A stretch of 64,000 bases of DNA from Geminocystis herdmanii PCC 6308. Lineage in GTDB: Bacteria > Cyanobacteriota > Cyanobacteriia > Cyanobacteriales > Cyanobacteriaceae. Shown one piece after another: positions 27,720 through 37,188 of the stretch. Location of the stretch: assembly GCF_000332235.1 (NCBI RefSeq), contig NZ_CM001775.1, positions 2,510,230 to 2,574,229 of the forward strand, written 5' to 3'. Under the pieces are notes generated by a model. The model worked only from the letters and a program-made list of their open reading frames with translations. It was not told the origin of the DNA and searched no databases. Each line of letters begins with the position of its first letter. Position 1 is the stretch's first letter. Position numbers and translations under genes: made by a program.

Positions 27720-27800
27720 CGTTTATTTAATAATAATTGTGGTTGTTATAACAGTTCTAAATGATTTCTGGACAATCCCCCTTTTAATTCCGCCAACTTT

Positions 27801-27936
27801 ACCTCAGTTCGATATAAGAAAAGTGGTGAAAACGAGACAGGTGGACAAGTGGACAAGTGGACAGGTAGAAAAATTCCTAATATTTCGATGTCCTTTAAAA
27901 TAATTTTATTGATTCAAGCAAAATATAATCTTCCTG
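27801..27936. mobile_element. MITE copy 2, one end only
   Basis: It begins ACCTCAGTTCGATATAAGAA and runs through GACAGGTGGACAAGTGGACA. It stays alignable with the complement of the copy at 36923-37118 through AATATTTCGATGTCC and TAATCTTCCTGT. The opposite inverted repeat is missing; the similarity stops at the 3' end of the response regulator gene. Confidence 0.7.
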
Positions 27937-27939
27937 TTC

Positions 27940-29124
27940 CTATTTAGAAGACAAATATTTAGTTACTATATTTAATAATTCATCAGGATTAATGGGTTTT
28001 GCAATAAAATCGGAAGCGCCTGCCATTTTTGTTTTCACTCGTTCGATCATGCCATCATTAGATGTTACAATGATAATTGGAGTTTGACGAAAGAAAGACA
28101 GTTTTCTTAAACTAGCACAAATTTCATAACCGTTGGTATGGGGCATTACTAAATCTAAAAAAATTAAATCTGGTTTCGTTGCCAATACTTTGGCGATCGC
28201 TTTCATGGGTTCGGTAATACCGATGAACTGGTATCCTGCTTTTTTGAGGATATTATTCATAGTGTCACAAATGAGAGGGCTATCATCAATACAGGCAATG
28301 ATAGGCGCGTTTTCGTCAACTTGTATGACTGTGGGAGGGGAAATAGGGGCGGGTAAGTCAGCTACGGAGACTAAATCGATATAGCCTTGCTGAATGTAAG
28401 GTAATAAGGAACTGCTAAACTGGTTTAAATCCCGTTTCAATTGTAGGGATAAATCTCTGAGGGTATTTCTACCGTTAAATAATTTTGTGAAAGCGGCGTA
28501 GGTTTTGGGGGATGTATGTTCTTGTAATTGTTCGCCCGATCGAATTACGGGGGCTTTATTGGGCGATCGATCTCCTAACCTAATACTAATCCAAGTTTGC
28601 CATTGTTGCCAAGCTGGTACAATGAATTGATTGGCATCCACCAGAAAAATTTGTTCTGATAGGGGAATTTGAATTTTATTATCGAGATGAAAAGTAATTT
28701 CTGTGGTTTGATTGAGATCGAAAAAAATTTCTGTGAGAATACCATTAATCATCTTCATAACTCCTTCTCTGTCGGCTTTACCATTGACTAACCAACGGCG
28801 CACTAATTCATATTCCCAACAAAATTTAATGGTATCGGCAGAAATCGATCGAATTTCTGTTTCTAAATAACTGGCATCGGTAGCGATATTAGGAAGATAA
28901 GCGGCTAAATTGCGCCGCCACCGTCTGACAGAATGCTCTCCCCCTGTACCATAAATTAAGCGCCCCATAGACAGATAAAAATGCCATTGGGTTTTCCCCG
29001 GATACACTAATTTTACGAGTCCACTAAATTGATGTTTTTTGAGGGTGTTGAAAAGATAGGTTTGTTTTGAAGCCACAAACCCCTTGATTGGAATACTATA
29101 GTTTTCTTTATTTGGCGTATCCAT
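27940..29124 (-). CDS. PatA/PixG-type response regulator (DUF4388 + receiver)
   Basis: 394 residues from the ATG at 29124 (a TTG precedes it). The N-terminal domain (about 10-120) is the PatA/DUF4388 type: FVASKQTYLFNTLKKHQFSG and FYLSMGRLIYGTGGEHSVRR. The C-terminal receiver (about 270-394) has IDDSPLIC, phosphoacceptor Asp in LIFLDLVMPHTNG and the lysine in FIAKPINPDE. Homologues act at the head of pil/pix/tax chemotaxis-like operons for motility or phototaxis. Here no CheW, CheA or second regulator follows; the gene ends in a MITE, so it appears solitary. Confidence 0.85.
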   Translation of the reverse strand: MDTPNKENYSIPIKGFVASKQTYLFNTLKKHQFSGLVKLVYPGKTQWHFYLSMGRLIYGTGGEHSVRRWRRNLAAYLPNIATDASYLETEIRSISADTIKFCWEYELVRRWLVNGKADREGVMKMINGILTEIFFDLNQTTEITFHLDNKIQIPLSEQIFLVDANQFIVPAWQQWQTWISIRLGDRSPNKAPVIRSGEQLQEHTSPKTYAAFTKLFNGRNTLRDLSLQLKRDLNQFSSSLLPYIQQGYIDLVSVADLPAPISPPTVIQVDENAPIIACIDDSPLICDTMNNILKKAGYQFIGITEPMKAIAKVLATKPDLIFLDLVMPHTNGYEICASLRKLSFFRQTPIIIVTSNDGMIERVKTKMAGASDFIAKPINPDELLNIVTKYLSSK

Positions 29125-29286
29125 CAATGATAAATTAGAAGTAAGCTGATAATCATTTTTTTGATCTTAGTATAAAATTCAGAGTTTGTCTGATTTCTAA
29201 GTCATAACTCTTGAGCATTTATTCTTATTCTAAAAGATGATTGTTATATATTCTATATATATTTTAAAATATCTTAACTATAGTTC

Positions 29287-30189
29287 ATGAGTATTAATTT
29301 TCAATCGATCGTCACTACCTTAAATCAATTTTGGAGTGACAGAAACTGCCTCATTGCTCAACCCTATGATACCGAAAAAGGGGCAGGTACTATGAGTCAT
29401 AATACCTTCTTACGCGCGATCGGTCCTGAACCTTGGTCTGTGGCATATATAGAACCTTGTAGAAGACCCACCGATGGGCGTTACGGCGAAAACCCTAACC
29501 GAGTCCAGCATTATTATCAATATCAAGTGTTAATTAAGCCCTCTCCTGACAATATTCAAGAGATATATTTAGATTCTTTGAAGGCATTGGGAATACACAC
29601 GGAAGATCATGATATTCGCTTTGTGGAAGACAACTGGGAATCTCCTACCCTTGGCGCTTGGGGTGTCGGTTGGGAAGTGTGGTTAGACGGTATGGAAATT
29701 ACGCAGTTTACCTATTTTCAACAATGTGGCGGTATTGACTGTCATCCTGTTTCGATCGAAATTACCTACGGTTTAGAAAGATTGGCGATGTATTTACAAG
29801 ATGTGGATAGCATTTATGATATTCAATGGAATGATGACATAAAATACGGCGATATATTTTTACAAGGGGAAGTTGAACAATGTATCTACAACTTTGAAGC
29901 ATCCAATCCAGATTTATTATTAAAACTGTTTAATTTATACGAACAAGAAGCGAAACAACTAATCGAAAAAAATCTTGTTTTGCCTAGTTTAGACTATGTT
30001 TTAAAATGTTCCCATTGCTTTAACTTATTAGATGCTAGGGGAGTTATTGCGGTAGCAGAAAGAACTAGATATATTGGCAGAATCCGTAATTTAGCTCGTG
30101 AAGTTGCTCAACAATATTTAAGTCAAAGAGAGTCGTTAAATTTTCCTTTAATGAGAGATAATTCAGCAAAAATTTTAGTCAATACTTAA
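29287..30189 (+). CDS. glyQ: Glycyl-tRNA synthetase alpha subunit
   Basis: 300 residues, the standard length for the alpha chain of the bacterial alpha2-beta2 GlyRS. Signatures are [60 protein letters not shown] and [20 protein letters not shown]. It charges tRNA-Gly in the cytoplasm with GlyS, which is encoded elsewhere as usual in cyanobacteria. No obvious operon partner; the next gene is a small HTH protein. Confidence 0.95.
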   Translation: MSINFQSIVTTLNQFWSDRNCLIAQPYDTEKGAGTMSHNTFLRAIGPEPWSVAYIEPCRRPTDGRYGENPNRVQHYYQYQVLIKPSPDNIQEIYLDSLKALGIHTEDHDIRFVEDNWESPTLGAWGVGWEVWLDGMEITQFTYFQQCGGIDCHPVSIEITYGLERLAMYLQDVDSIYDIQWNDDIKYGDIFLQGEVEQCIYNFEASNPDLLLKLFNLYEQEAKQLIEKNLVLPSLDYVLKCSHCFNLLDARGVIAVAERTRYIGRIRNLAREVAQQYLSQRESLNFPLMRDNSAKILVNT

Positions 30190-30264
30190 CATTTTATTAT
30201 CTTAGGTTGGGTTACAAAGTGTGTTAATTCAACTTACATTTTTATTAACGTTAAAATTGTTATT

Positions 30265-30684
30265 ATGACAAAAACTATTGGAAAAATGATCCCTACTATT
30301 GATACTAAAATATATAGTCATCTTTTAAGTAAAACTTTACCAAAAATTATCGAAACAGAAACAGAATATCAACAAACCTTAGAAAAAGTCGAACAGTTAA
30401 CGTTTAAGAAAAATAAAACTTTAGAAGAGTTAAATTTATTAAAATTGTTGGTATTATTAATTGAACAATATGAACAAGAAAATTACTCGATCGAAAAAGC
30501 AAAACCCCAGGAAATTTTACTTCATTTAATGGATTCTAATAATCTTCGTCAAGCTGATTTAGTAGGAATTATTGGTTCGAGTGGAGTAATTTCTGAAGTT
30601 ATTAATGGAAAAAGAAATATTAGCATAAATCAGGCTAAAGCCTTAGGCAATTTTTTAAATGTACCAGCAGAATTATTTATTTAA
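30265..30684 (+). CDS. HigA-like helix-turn-helix antitoxin, solitary
   Basis: 139 residues. The N-terminal half resembles long HigA-type antitoxins (IETETEYQQTLEKVEQLTFK, LLKLLVLLIEQYE). The C-terminal half is an XRE-type helix-turn-helix: LRQADLVGIIGSSGVISEVI, NGKRNISINQAKALGNFLNV, then PAELFI. HigA normally neutralises an mRNA-cleaving HigB encoded just upstream, but the gene before it is glyQ, with no toxin in the 75-bp gap. It may act as a regulator on its own or serve a distant toxin. Confidence 0.72.
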   Translation: MTKTIGKMIPTIDTKIYSHLLSKTLPKIIETETEYQQTLEKVEQLTFKKNKTLEELNLLKLLVLLIEQYEQENYSIEKAKPQEILLHLMDSNNLRQADLVGIIGSSGVISEVINGKRNISINQAKALGNFLNVPAELFI

Positions 30685-30781
30685 AATTTTTTGATAACTT
30701 CTTTTAATAGTTTTTAGGTTTTGTTGTACAATAAAATTGCTTTTTTGTAAAAATATCAGAGCTTAAATTCTCTATCAGCAA

Positions 30782-31564
30782 ATGACTATGCACTTAACTA
30801 TCGGTTGGCTTTATCCTAAACTAATGAGTACCTATGGCGATCGAGGTAATGTTATCTGTTTAGAACGCAGATGTCAATGGCGCAATTTAGATGTCTCTAT
30901 ATTACCGCTAGATCAAGACACCGATATTCAAACCTTTCAAGAATTTGACATTATCGTAGGAGGAGGTGCGCAGGATAGACAACAAGAAATTGTCATGCGA
31001 GATTTGCAAGGCGAAAAAGCAGAAATAATGAAAACCAAAATTAGTGAGGGGATTCCGGGGGTTTTTACCTGTGGTTCTCCTCAACTACTAGGGAAATACT
31101 ACGAACCAGCCCTTGGTCAAAGAATTGATGGATTAGGTATCTTAGATTTAGTTACTAAACATCCGGGGCAAAATGTGCCTCGCTGTATTGGGAATGTTGC
31201 TTTTGATATTGTAGCCGAACCTTTAGCCCAAGATTTAAAGGAAATGTTAGGGGAGTCTCCCACTGTCATCGGTTTTGAGAATCACGGCGGAAGAACATAT
31301 TTAGGGGAAGTGTCACCCTTAGGTAAAGTAGTTAGTGGTTATGGCAATAATGGAGAGGATGGTTTTGAAGGCGCTTTTTATCAGAATGCGATCGCAACCT
31401 ATGCCCATGGGCCACTTTTACCGAAAAATCCCTTTCTTGCTGACTGGTTAATTATCAAGTCGATCGAACATAAGTACCAAGAAAAAATTACTTTAACTCC
31501 CTTAGATGACAGTTTAGCCCATCAGGGCAGGAAAACTATGTTAAAACGCATTTTAAGCAATTAA
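30782..31564 (+). CDS. gatD: GatD-like type 1 glutamine amidotransferase
   Basis: 260 residues of the CobB/CobQ-like class I amidotransferase fold. The nucleophile is the Cys in GVFTCGSPQLLG (about residue 96), and the catalytic His is in IATYAHGPLLPKNP (about 210). VGGGAQDRQQE and ENHGGRTYLG are typical of GatD proteins. GatD works with MurT, a Mur-ligase-like protein, to amidate peptidoglycan lipid II in Gram-positives. In cyanobacteria the pair also exists, but murT is not adjacent here. The exact acceptor is uncertain. Confidence 0.82.
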   Translation: MTMHLTIGWLYPKLMSTYGDRGNVICLERRCQWRNLDVSILPLDQDTDIQTFQEFDIIVGGGAQDRQQEIVMRDLQGEKAEIMKTKISEGIPGVFTCGSPQLLGKYYEPALGQRIDGLGILDLVTKHPGQNVPRCIGNVAFDIVAEPLAQDLKEMLGESPTVIGFENHGGRTYLGEVSPLGKVVSGYGNNGEDGFEGAFYQNAIATYAHGPLLPKNPFLADWLIIKSIEHKYQEKITLTPLDDSLAHQGRKTMLKRILSN

Positions 31565-31565
31565 G

Positions 31566-31605
31566 AATTAAGAATTAAGAATTAAGAATTAAGAATTAAG
31601 AATTA
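31566..31605. repeat. GAATTAA heptamer array
   Basis: About six tandem GAATTAA units start right after the stop codon of the gatD-like gene. Same unit as at 1726 and 6033. Confidence 0.85.
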
Positions 31606-31678
31606 ATAACTTCCCCAACTCTGTAATTCTCTCACTTCCAGACACTCTTGCCAAAACATCATAAAACATCATCTAATT

Positions 31679-33040
31679 ATGAATCAAGGAATTTTAAAAG
31701 AAGAAAAATCACCCCTATTAAATTGGCGCAAAACCAGTTTATTAGGCAAAATAATCGGCATTGTTTCCCCTTGGGAATCAGGTAGTTATCTACTTAGTTA
31801 CTCCGATGTCATTGCAACGGTGTTAATTTGTCTTGTCATCATTGCCGCCCCTTTTACGAATAATACTTTAGTCGGTATTATCTTAATGGCAAGTAGCGGA
31901 TTTTGGGCATTGTTAACCCTTGCGGAAGTGAAACAAAATCAAATTACTCCAATTCATCTATGGATTTTTGCCTATTGGTTAATTTCGGTGGTGGCAACGG
32001 CTTTTTCTCCCCTCAAAATGGAAGCATTATCAGGGTTATTCAAATTTACTTTATACTTACTTTTCTTTGCCTTAGCTAGTCGTATTTTTCGACATCCGAA
32101 ACTGTTATCTTGGGTGACGGGAGTTTATTTATTAGTCTCTATAATCGTTAGTGCCTATGGAGTGAGGCAACAATTTATAGGTGTAAAACCTCTTGCTACA
32201 TGGACTGATCCCACTTCTCCCCTTGCGGATACGACTAGGGTTTATAGTTATTTAGGTAATCCCAATTTATTGGGTAGTTATTTAATTCCTGCGGTGGCTT
32301 TTTCCGTGGTGGGTTTAATCATCTGGCAAACTATCCCGTTAAAAGTGTTTGCTGGTTTTAGCTTAATTATGCACAGTGCCTGTATTTATTTTACAGGAAG
32401 TCGTGGTGCATGGTTAGCATTGATAGCAACGGGAGTTGTCTTTCTTTTGGCGTTTAAGTTTTGGTGGGGTGAATATCTAACTCCTTTTTGGCGTAAGTGG
32501 TTGATTCCCATCGTAATCGGTAGTTTTATTCTACTTGTATTAATGGGTGCTTTAATTAGTGAACCTTTAAGATTGAGAATCACAAGTCTTTTTTCGTGGC
32601 GTGGTGACAGTAGTAATAATTTTAGGATTAATGTTTGGACTTCTGGGCTAAAAATGTTAGCTGATTATCCTTTAACGGGCATTGGGTTGGGTAATCAGGT
32701 TTTTAATAAAATTTATCCTACTTATATGCAAACAAAATTCACGGCTTTAAGTACCTATTGCGTTTTACTTGAAATTGCGATCGAATCTGGTTTAATCGGT
32801 CTTATTGCCTTTCTAGGTATCGTTACAAGCACTTTTCAACGGGGCATACAAGTCATTAAAAATCTTAAACCTGAGAACAATTTACTAGCTATGTGGGTAA
32901 TTGGTGCATTAGGTGCGATCGCCGGTTTAGCTACTCAAGGATTATTTGATACTGTGTGGTATCGCCCACAAGTTAACACTTTATGGTGGTTATGTATAGC
33001 CGTAGTGGCTTCTTTTCCCTTACAGTTAAGCAAAGAGTAA
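31679..33040 (+). CDS. ictB: IctB-family membrane protein (putative bicarbonate transporter, O-antigen-ligase fold)
   Basis: A 453-residue integral membrane protein with about ten spans. The N-terminal soluble part (SLLGKIIGIVSPWESGSYLL) and the periplasmic loop KPLATWTDPTSPLADTTRVY with YLGNPNLLGSYLIPA are strongly IctB-like. The family belongs to the Wzy/RfaL (O-antigen ligase) fold. IctB was first linked to inorganic carbon accumulation in Synechococcus, but direct bicarbonate transport has not been shown, so a glycan-ligase role is possible. It follows the gatD-like gene on the same strand after a heptamer array. Confidence 0.85.
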   Translation: MNQGILKEEKSPLLNWRKTSLLGKIIGIVSPWESGSYLLSYSDVIATVLICLVIIAAPFTNNTLVGIILMASSGFWALLTLAEVKQNQITPIHLWIFAYWLISVVATAFSPLKMEALSGLFKFTLYLLFFALASRIFRHPKLLSWVTGVYLLVSIIVSAYGVRQQFIGVKPLATWTDPTSPLADTTRVYSYLGNPNLLGSYLIPAVAFSVVGLIIWQTIPLKVFAGFSLIMHSACIYFTGSRGAWLALIATGVVFLLAFKFWWGEYLTPFWRKWLIPIVIGSFILLVLMGALISEPLRLRITSLFSWRGDSSNNFRINVWTSGLKMLADYPLTGIGLGNQVFNKIYPTYMQTKFTALSTYCVLLEIAIESGLIGLIAFLGIVTSTFQRGIQVIKNLKPENNLLAMWVIGALGAIAGLATQGLFDTVWYRPQVNTLWWLCIAVVASFPLQLSKE

Positions 33041-33046
33041 TCGATG

Positions 33047-33192
33047 GATAGGTAGGTGGACAGGGAGACAGGTGGACAGGTGGACAGGTGGACAGGTGGA
33101 CAAGTGGACAGGTGGACAAGTGGACAGGAAGAAGGGGAAACTAGAGAAAAAATTCTTAATTCTTAATTCTTAATTCTTAATTCTTAATTCTT
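33047..33192. repeat. 8-bp GTGGACAG array followed by heptamer array
   Basis: Bases about 33052-33130 consist of AGGTGGAC/AAGTGGAC units with an 8-bp period. After GAAGAAGGGGAAACTAGAG the sequence changes to TTCTTAA heptamers (33150-33192), the complement of the GAATTAA arrays. The 8-bp unit also occurs inside the MITE copies at 27801 and 36923. No gene in this gap. Confidence 0.85.
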
Positions 33193-33194
33193 AA

Positions 33195-34664
33195 TTAAAG
33201 TCTAAGGATTTCTTCCCCGTTGGAAATAACTACTAAGTTGACTTGTAAAGGGCCTGATGTGTTAGTATCATTAGCGGCGATAGCAATAATTTCAGTAATG
33301 CTTTGATCTGATAACTCTAACTTTTGAATAAAGTTGATTAAGGAGACAATCTTACCATCACCGATGATAATTTTACCTAATATCCCTTCTCTCCTTGCCC
33401 GAAATTGAGTCACAGAAATTAAAAAATCTAGTTTCTGTTGTAATTCGGTACTTTGAAAATCTTTAGGTTCGATCGAAATAGACGCAATAGTCTCATTTTT
33501 AGCGTAAACTTGCTGATTAGGAGTAACATCTGCAAAAATCCTCACACTTTCTTCTCCTTGCACATAATTACTAGCAGACAAAATTCTGATTAAATACTCT
33601 CCATTCTGAGATAATTGTTGCTTCATTTGTTCGACTTGCCCCTTCGTAATTTGTACAAATCTTTGATGAGGAGATTGATTACCATAGCCTAAAATTAACA
33701 TGACACCACGATTCGCCTCATTTAAAATACCATCGATTAATTCTTCTAAATCAGTATTTTTATCGGTTTTCACTAGAGTTACCGTCAAAACTTGCCCTTT
33801 GACTACAGCGATCGGTCTTTCCCTCAAATCCTGATAAGTTTGGTAATATTGTTCTAAAATCTCTACTTCTCGGCGATAAAATGCTAATTCTTTTTCTAAA
33901 GATAATAATTCTGTCTCTTTATTTTTTAAAATTTGATCTTTTGCCAAAATATTTTTATCTAAATTAGCAATTTGTTCATCCCTAGATTTTATCTCTAATT
34001 GTAATTGATTTTGTCGCTTTTTTAGTTCTTCTAAACTTAATTTTTGCTGTGTTAAAGTTTGCTTTTGTTGTTCTAAAATATCCCTTTGTTCTTCTATTTG
34101 CAGTTGATTATCTTTTAACTCTTGATCCCTTTGAGCGATGGAAATTTCTAACTTTTCTCTTTGTTTTTCAATATTTTCTTTTTCCTCTAACAGTAATGAT
34201 TTTTCGGCAATAATTTTTAATACTTCTTTTTTTAATTGTTCACTCTGACTAGAAATATTTTTTAATTGAGCTTGAGTTTTAGTTAATTCTTTGCCCGTTT
34301 TAGTTAATAATTCCCTTGCAGAATTTTGTCTAGTTTGAGCCTCAATTAATTCTTTTTCAACTTTTTCTTTTTCTTTTTCGACAGTTTCTAATTGCTGAGT
34401 AATTTCTCGCCTTTTTTGTAAGATTTCATCTAACTCAAAAATCCCTTGTCGTAACGAACTACTTAAACTAAATAAGATCAACAAAGTAGATGCAGAAATT
34501 AGTATTCCTGTACCGATCGTAATCACTATTGCAGTTTGTTTGGGGCGTAATTGAAATAATCTTAATCTTGCTTTGCCAACTTTCGTTCCAATGCGATCGC
34601 CCAATGCCGCAATTAAACCTCCTAAGATCAAAACTGCTATTACCAGAATATAGGCACTTGTCAT
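33195..34664 (-). CDS. DUF3084 coiled-coil membrane protein
   Basis: 489 residues. Two N-terminal membrane spans (AYILVIAVLILGGLIAALGD and TAIVITIGTGILISASTLLI) flank KVGKARLRLFQLRPKQ, the DUF3084 signature. A long coiled coil follows (about 75-275). The globular C-terminal domain (about 280-489) includes RPIAVVKGQVLTVTL and ILGYGNQSPHQRFVQI. The family is nearly restricted to cyanobacteria and its function is unknown. The gene has no evident operon partner. A repeat array abuts its stop. Confidence 0.85.
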   Translation of the reverse strand: MTSAYILVIAVLILGGLIAALGDRIGTKVGKARLRLFQLRPKQTAIVITIGTGILISASTLLILFSLSSSLRQGIFELDEILQKRREITQQLETVEKEKEKVEKELIEAQTRQNSARELLTKTGKELTKTQAQLKNISSQSEQLKKEVLKIIAEKSLLLEEKENIEKQREKLEISIAQRDQELKDNQLQIEEQRDILEQQKQTLTQQKLSLEELKKRQNQLQLEIKSRDEQIANLDKNILAKDQILKNKETELLSLEKELAFYRREVEILEQYYQTYQDLRERPIAVVKGQVLTVTLVKTDKNTDLEELIDGILNEANRGVMLILGYGNQSPHQRFVQITKGQVEQMKQQLSQNGEYLIRILSASNYVQGEESVRIFADVTPNQQVYAKNETIASISIEPKDFQSTELQQKLDFLISVTQFRARREGILGKIIIGDGKIVSLINFIQKLELSDQSITEIIAIAANDTNTSGPLQVNLVVISNGEEILRL

Positions 34665-34804
34665 TAATTTATCGAGTTAAACACTCCTCACAGATTTTTT
34701 CACACCTATTCTTAGTCTAACGAACAATGAGAAAACTCGAATTGAGAATTGAAAATTGAGAATTGAAAACTAAAAACTCTTTATCCCCTTGCCAAGTATA
34801 AATT

Positions 34805-35902
34805 TTAAGTAGTTGTTAGTAATTCAAGAATCGATAAGGCGGTGGCTGGTGCTAATAAAATGCCGTTGCGATAATGACCCGTAGCAAGGATAATATTATC
34901 GTAGTTGTCTAGTTTTTCGATGATGGGTGCAGATTTGCCTTCGGGTCTTGGTCTTTTGCCTGTCCATGATAACATTATAGGAGCATCGGCTAAACTGGGA
35001 CAAAATTCGATGGCTTTTTGTTGTAAATTCTTTAATAATTCTTCGTTGGGTATAGTTTCCCCTACATTATCAGGAAATTCAACAGTAGCACCTAACCATA
35101 ATTCATCATTTGCCATCGGTACAATATGAATATCATTCCCAGTAATGACAGGGGAAAAGTTATCTTTGATTTGCCATGAGGAATGTTTAAGCAATAATGC
35201 TTGTCCTAATACTGGTGCAACCATTATATTAGAACCTAAAGATTCGATGAGAGGTGAAGTGCCTAATCCTGTAGCTAAGATAACCCAATCTGCGTCGATC
35301 GATCGAGTTTCTAACTTAACTTCACGACAATATCGATTATTTCCTTCATCCACTGTTGTTAAGCTGATCACTTTTTCCCCAAAAATACAGTGTACCCCCT
35401 TTAAGGACGCTCCTTTGACTAAAGCCTTTGTCAGAAAAGTGGGATTTATTTGTCGATCGCACGGTGAATATACAGCACCTAACAAACCATCTACATTAAC
35501 TTCAGGACAACGATTTTTTAACTCATCACAACTCCAGACAAAAAGATCATACCCTTGATTCGATCGAACTTGAGCTAATTTTTCCCACTTGCTTAAATCA
35601 TCATCAGCAAAAAGTAACTTAACAATTCCTTGTTTATTATAGGGAATCTGTAACCCCGTCAAAGTTTCTAACTCAGGGATAAGGGTATCATATCTTTTAA
35701 TACTCGCTTCTCTGAGTCGCCATGCTTTCCCCTTAGTTTTGTGACTAATAATACCCATTAAAATACCTAATGCCGCTCCCGTTGCCCCAGTACCCGGATT
35801 TTTTTCATCAATTAAGGTAATATCTAAATGGGGATTATGACTTAATTCATAGGCGATCGTACTTCCAACAATACCACTACCAATAACAATAATTTTACTC
35901 AT
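34805..35902 (-). CDS. FAD-dependent oxidoreductase (DAO / ThiO-like)
   Basis: 365 residues from the ATG at 35902, immediately before the Rossmann motif SKIIVIGSGIVGSTIAYEL; an upstream TTG start would add a short tail. The DAO-fold signatures are GTGATGAALGILMG (FAD contact) and, near the C-terminus, WTGKRPRPEGKSAPIIEKL and ILATGHYRNGILLAPATALS. This pattern is close to glycine oxidase ThiO, which supplies dehydroglycine for thiazole synthesis, but no thiamine gene is nearby. Other amino-acid oxidases cannot be excluded. Confidence 0.78.
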   Translation of the reverse strand: MSKIIVIGSGIVGSTIAYELSHNPHLDITLIDEKNPGTGATGAALGILMGIISHKTKGKAWRLREASIKRYDTLIPELETLTGLQIPYNKQGIVKLLFADDDLSKWEKLAQVRSNQGYDLFVWSCDELKNRCPEVNVDGLLGAVYSPCDRQINPTFLTKALVKGASLKGVHCIFGEKVISLTTVDEGNNRYCREVKLETRSIDADWVILATGLGTSPLIESLGSNIMVAPVLGQALLLKHSSWQIKDNFSPVITGNDIHIVPMANDELWLGATVEFPDNVGETIPNEELLKNLQQKAIEFCPSLADAPIMLSWTGKRPRPEGKSAPIIEKLDNYDNIILATGHYRNGILLAPATALSILELLTTT

Positions 35903-36041
35903 AGATTGTAACAAAGGATTTTTGCTTCATGCCCCTTGGATTTAATGATTACTCCATTTTTCTTTTGTCCAACTGAGGTCATATTATACCTAAGACTTGG
36001 TATAATATGGCGTTGAAAGTATCAGAGAAATTGTAATATAA

Positions 36042-36923
36042 ATGACTAAAACAGCGTGGGTATTTCCCGGACAAGGTTCACAGGCACAAGGTATGGGAGT
36101 TGAATTACAAAATAGTTCGATCGCCCTAGAAAAATTTAAACAAGCAGAGGAAATATTAGGTTGGTCTGTGTTAGAAATATGTCAGGGTGATGAAGAAATA
36201 TTGTCTCGAACTCTTTACACTCAGCCTTGTCTTTATACCATTGAAACTATTTTAGTCGATTTATTGCGAGAACAGGGAAAAAGCCCCGATGTGGTTGCTG
36301 GGCATAGCTTAGGGGAATATGTAGCTGTTTACACTGCAGGAGTTTATGATTTTGCCACAGGTTTAAAGTTAGTGCAAAAACGAGGAGAGTTGATGGATAA
36401 AGCCGAAGGCGGTAAAATGGTGGCTCTCATGAAGTTTGATCGTGATATTTTAAATTCGATCGTCTCTCAAACAGAAAATGTCGTCATTGCCAATGATAAT
36501 AACGAAGGACAAGTTGTAATTTCTGGAGAGCCTAATGCCGTTGATGCGGTAGTTAGTCAAGTAAAAGCTAAATTAACAGTACCACTAAAAGTATCGGGAG
36601 CGTTTCATTCTCCCTTAATGGCAACCGCCGCCGCCGAATTTTCCCAAGTGTTAGACACCGTTAATTTTAGTGATGCGACTATACCCATTTTAAGCAACAT
36701 TGACCCCATTCCTAGCACCGATGCAGAAATCATTAAACAAAGATTAGTGCAACAAATGACAGGAGGAGTGCGTTGGCGCGAGATTATGTTGCAATTACCC
36801 CTAGAAAATGTAACTCAAGTGGTAGAAGTAGGACCTGGTAAAGTGCTTACAGGATTAATCAAACGCACTCTTAAAGGGGTTAATTTACTTAACGTTGAAA
36901 CTATAAGTACTGATGCAAAATAA
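36042..36923 (+). CDS. fabD: Malonyl-CoA:ACP transacylase
   Basis: 293 residues. It moves the malonyl group from CoA to acyl carrier protein in fatty-acid synthesis. The catalytic Ser is in VAGHSLGEYVAVYTAG (about residue 90) and the His in VSGAFHSPLM (about 196). The N-terminal VFPGQGSQAQGMG loop is intact. No other fab genes are adjacent. A MITE is inserted exactly at the end: the last base of the TAA stop is the first base of the element. Without it the frame would read AAA TAG, so the protein sequence is unchanged. Confidence 0.95.
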   Translation: MTKTAWVFPGQGSQAQGMGVELQNSSIALEKFKQAEEILGWSVLEICQGDEEILSRTLYTQPCLYTIETILVDLLREQGKSPDVVAGHSLGEYVAVYTAGVYDFATGLKLVQKRGELMDKAEGGKMVALMKFDRDILNSIVSQTENVVIANDNNEGQVVISGEPNAVDAVVSQVKAKLTVPLKVSGAFHSPLMATAAAEFSQVLDTVNFSDATIPILSNIDPIPSTDAEIIKQRLVQQMTGGVRWREIMLQLPLENVTQVVEVGPGKVLTGLIKRTLKGVNLLNVETISTDAK

Positions 36924-37118
36924 CCTGAGTTCGATATAAAAATAGGTGAGGGCTGACTTGGAAGACTCCGAAGACAGGAAGACAGGAAGATTGTATTTCT
37001 GATGAATGAATAAAATTCTCTCAAAAGTACATCAAATATTGAGAATTTTTCTCCCTGTCCACTTGTCCACTTGTCCACCTGTCTAGTTTTCATCATTTTC
37101 TTTATGTCGAACTGAGGT
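36923..37118. mobile_element. MITE copy 3 (196 bp), at the fabD stop codon
   Basis: Left end ACCTGAGTTCGATATAAAAA; right end, read in complement, ACCTCAGTTCGACATAAAGA. It is flanked by the exact 6-bp direct repeat AAAATA (36917-36922 and 37119-37124). Inside, on the right, lies an 8-bp-period minisatellite (GTCCACTT repeated). The interior aligns with the half copy at 27801 in reverse orientation. No open frame. Confidence 0.88.
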
Positions 37119-37188
37119 AAAATAGATTGTGGACTTTGGAATTAATAAAATTTTCTCAATACCATATTGCCTCGTTTCAATAATCGTG

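Noticed and set aside
35957-35979. A fifth MITE end (TTTTCTTTTGTCCAACTGAGGT)
   Set aside because: Similar to the right end of the family, but I find no matching left end or target duplication, so it may be a fragment or chance.
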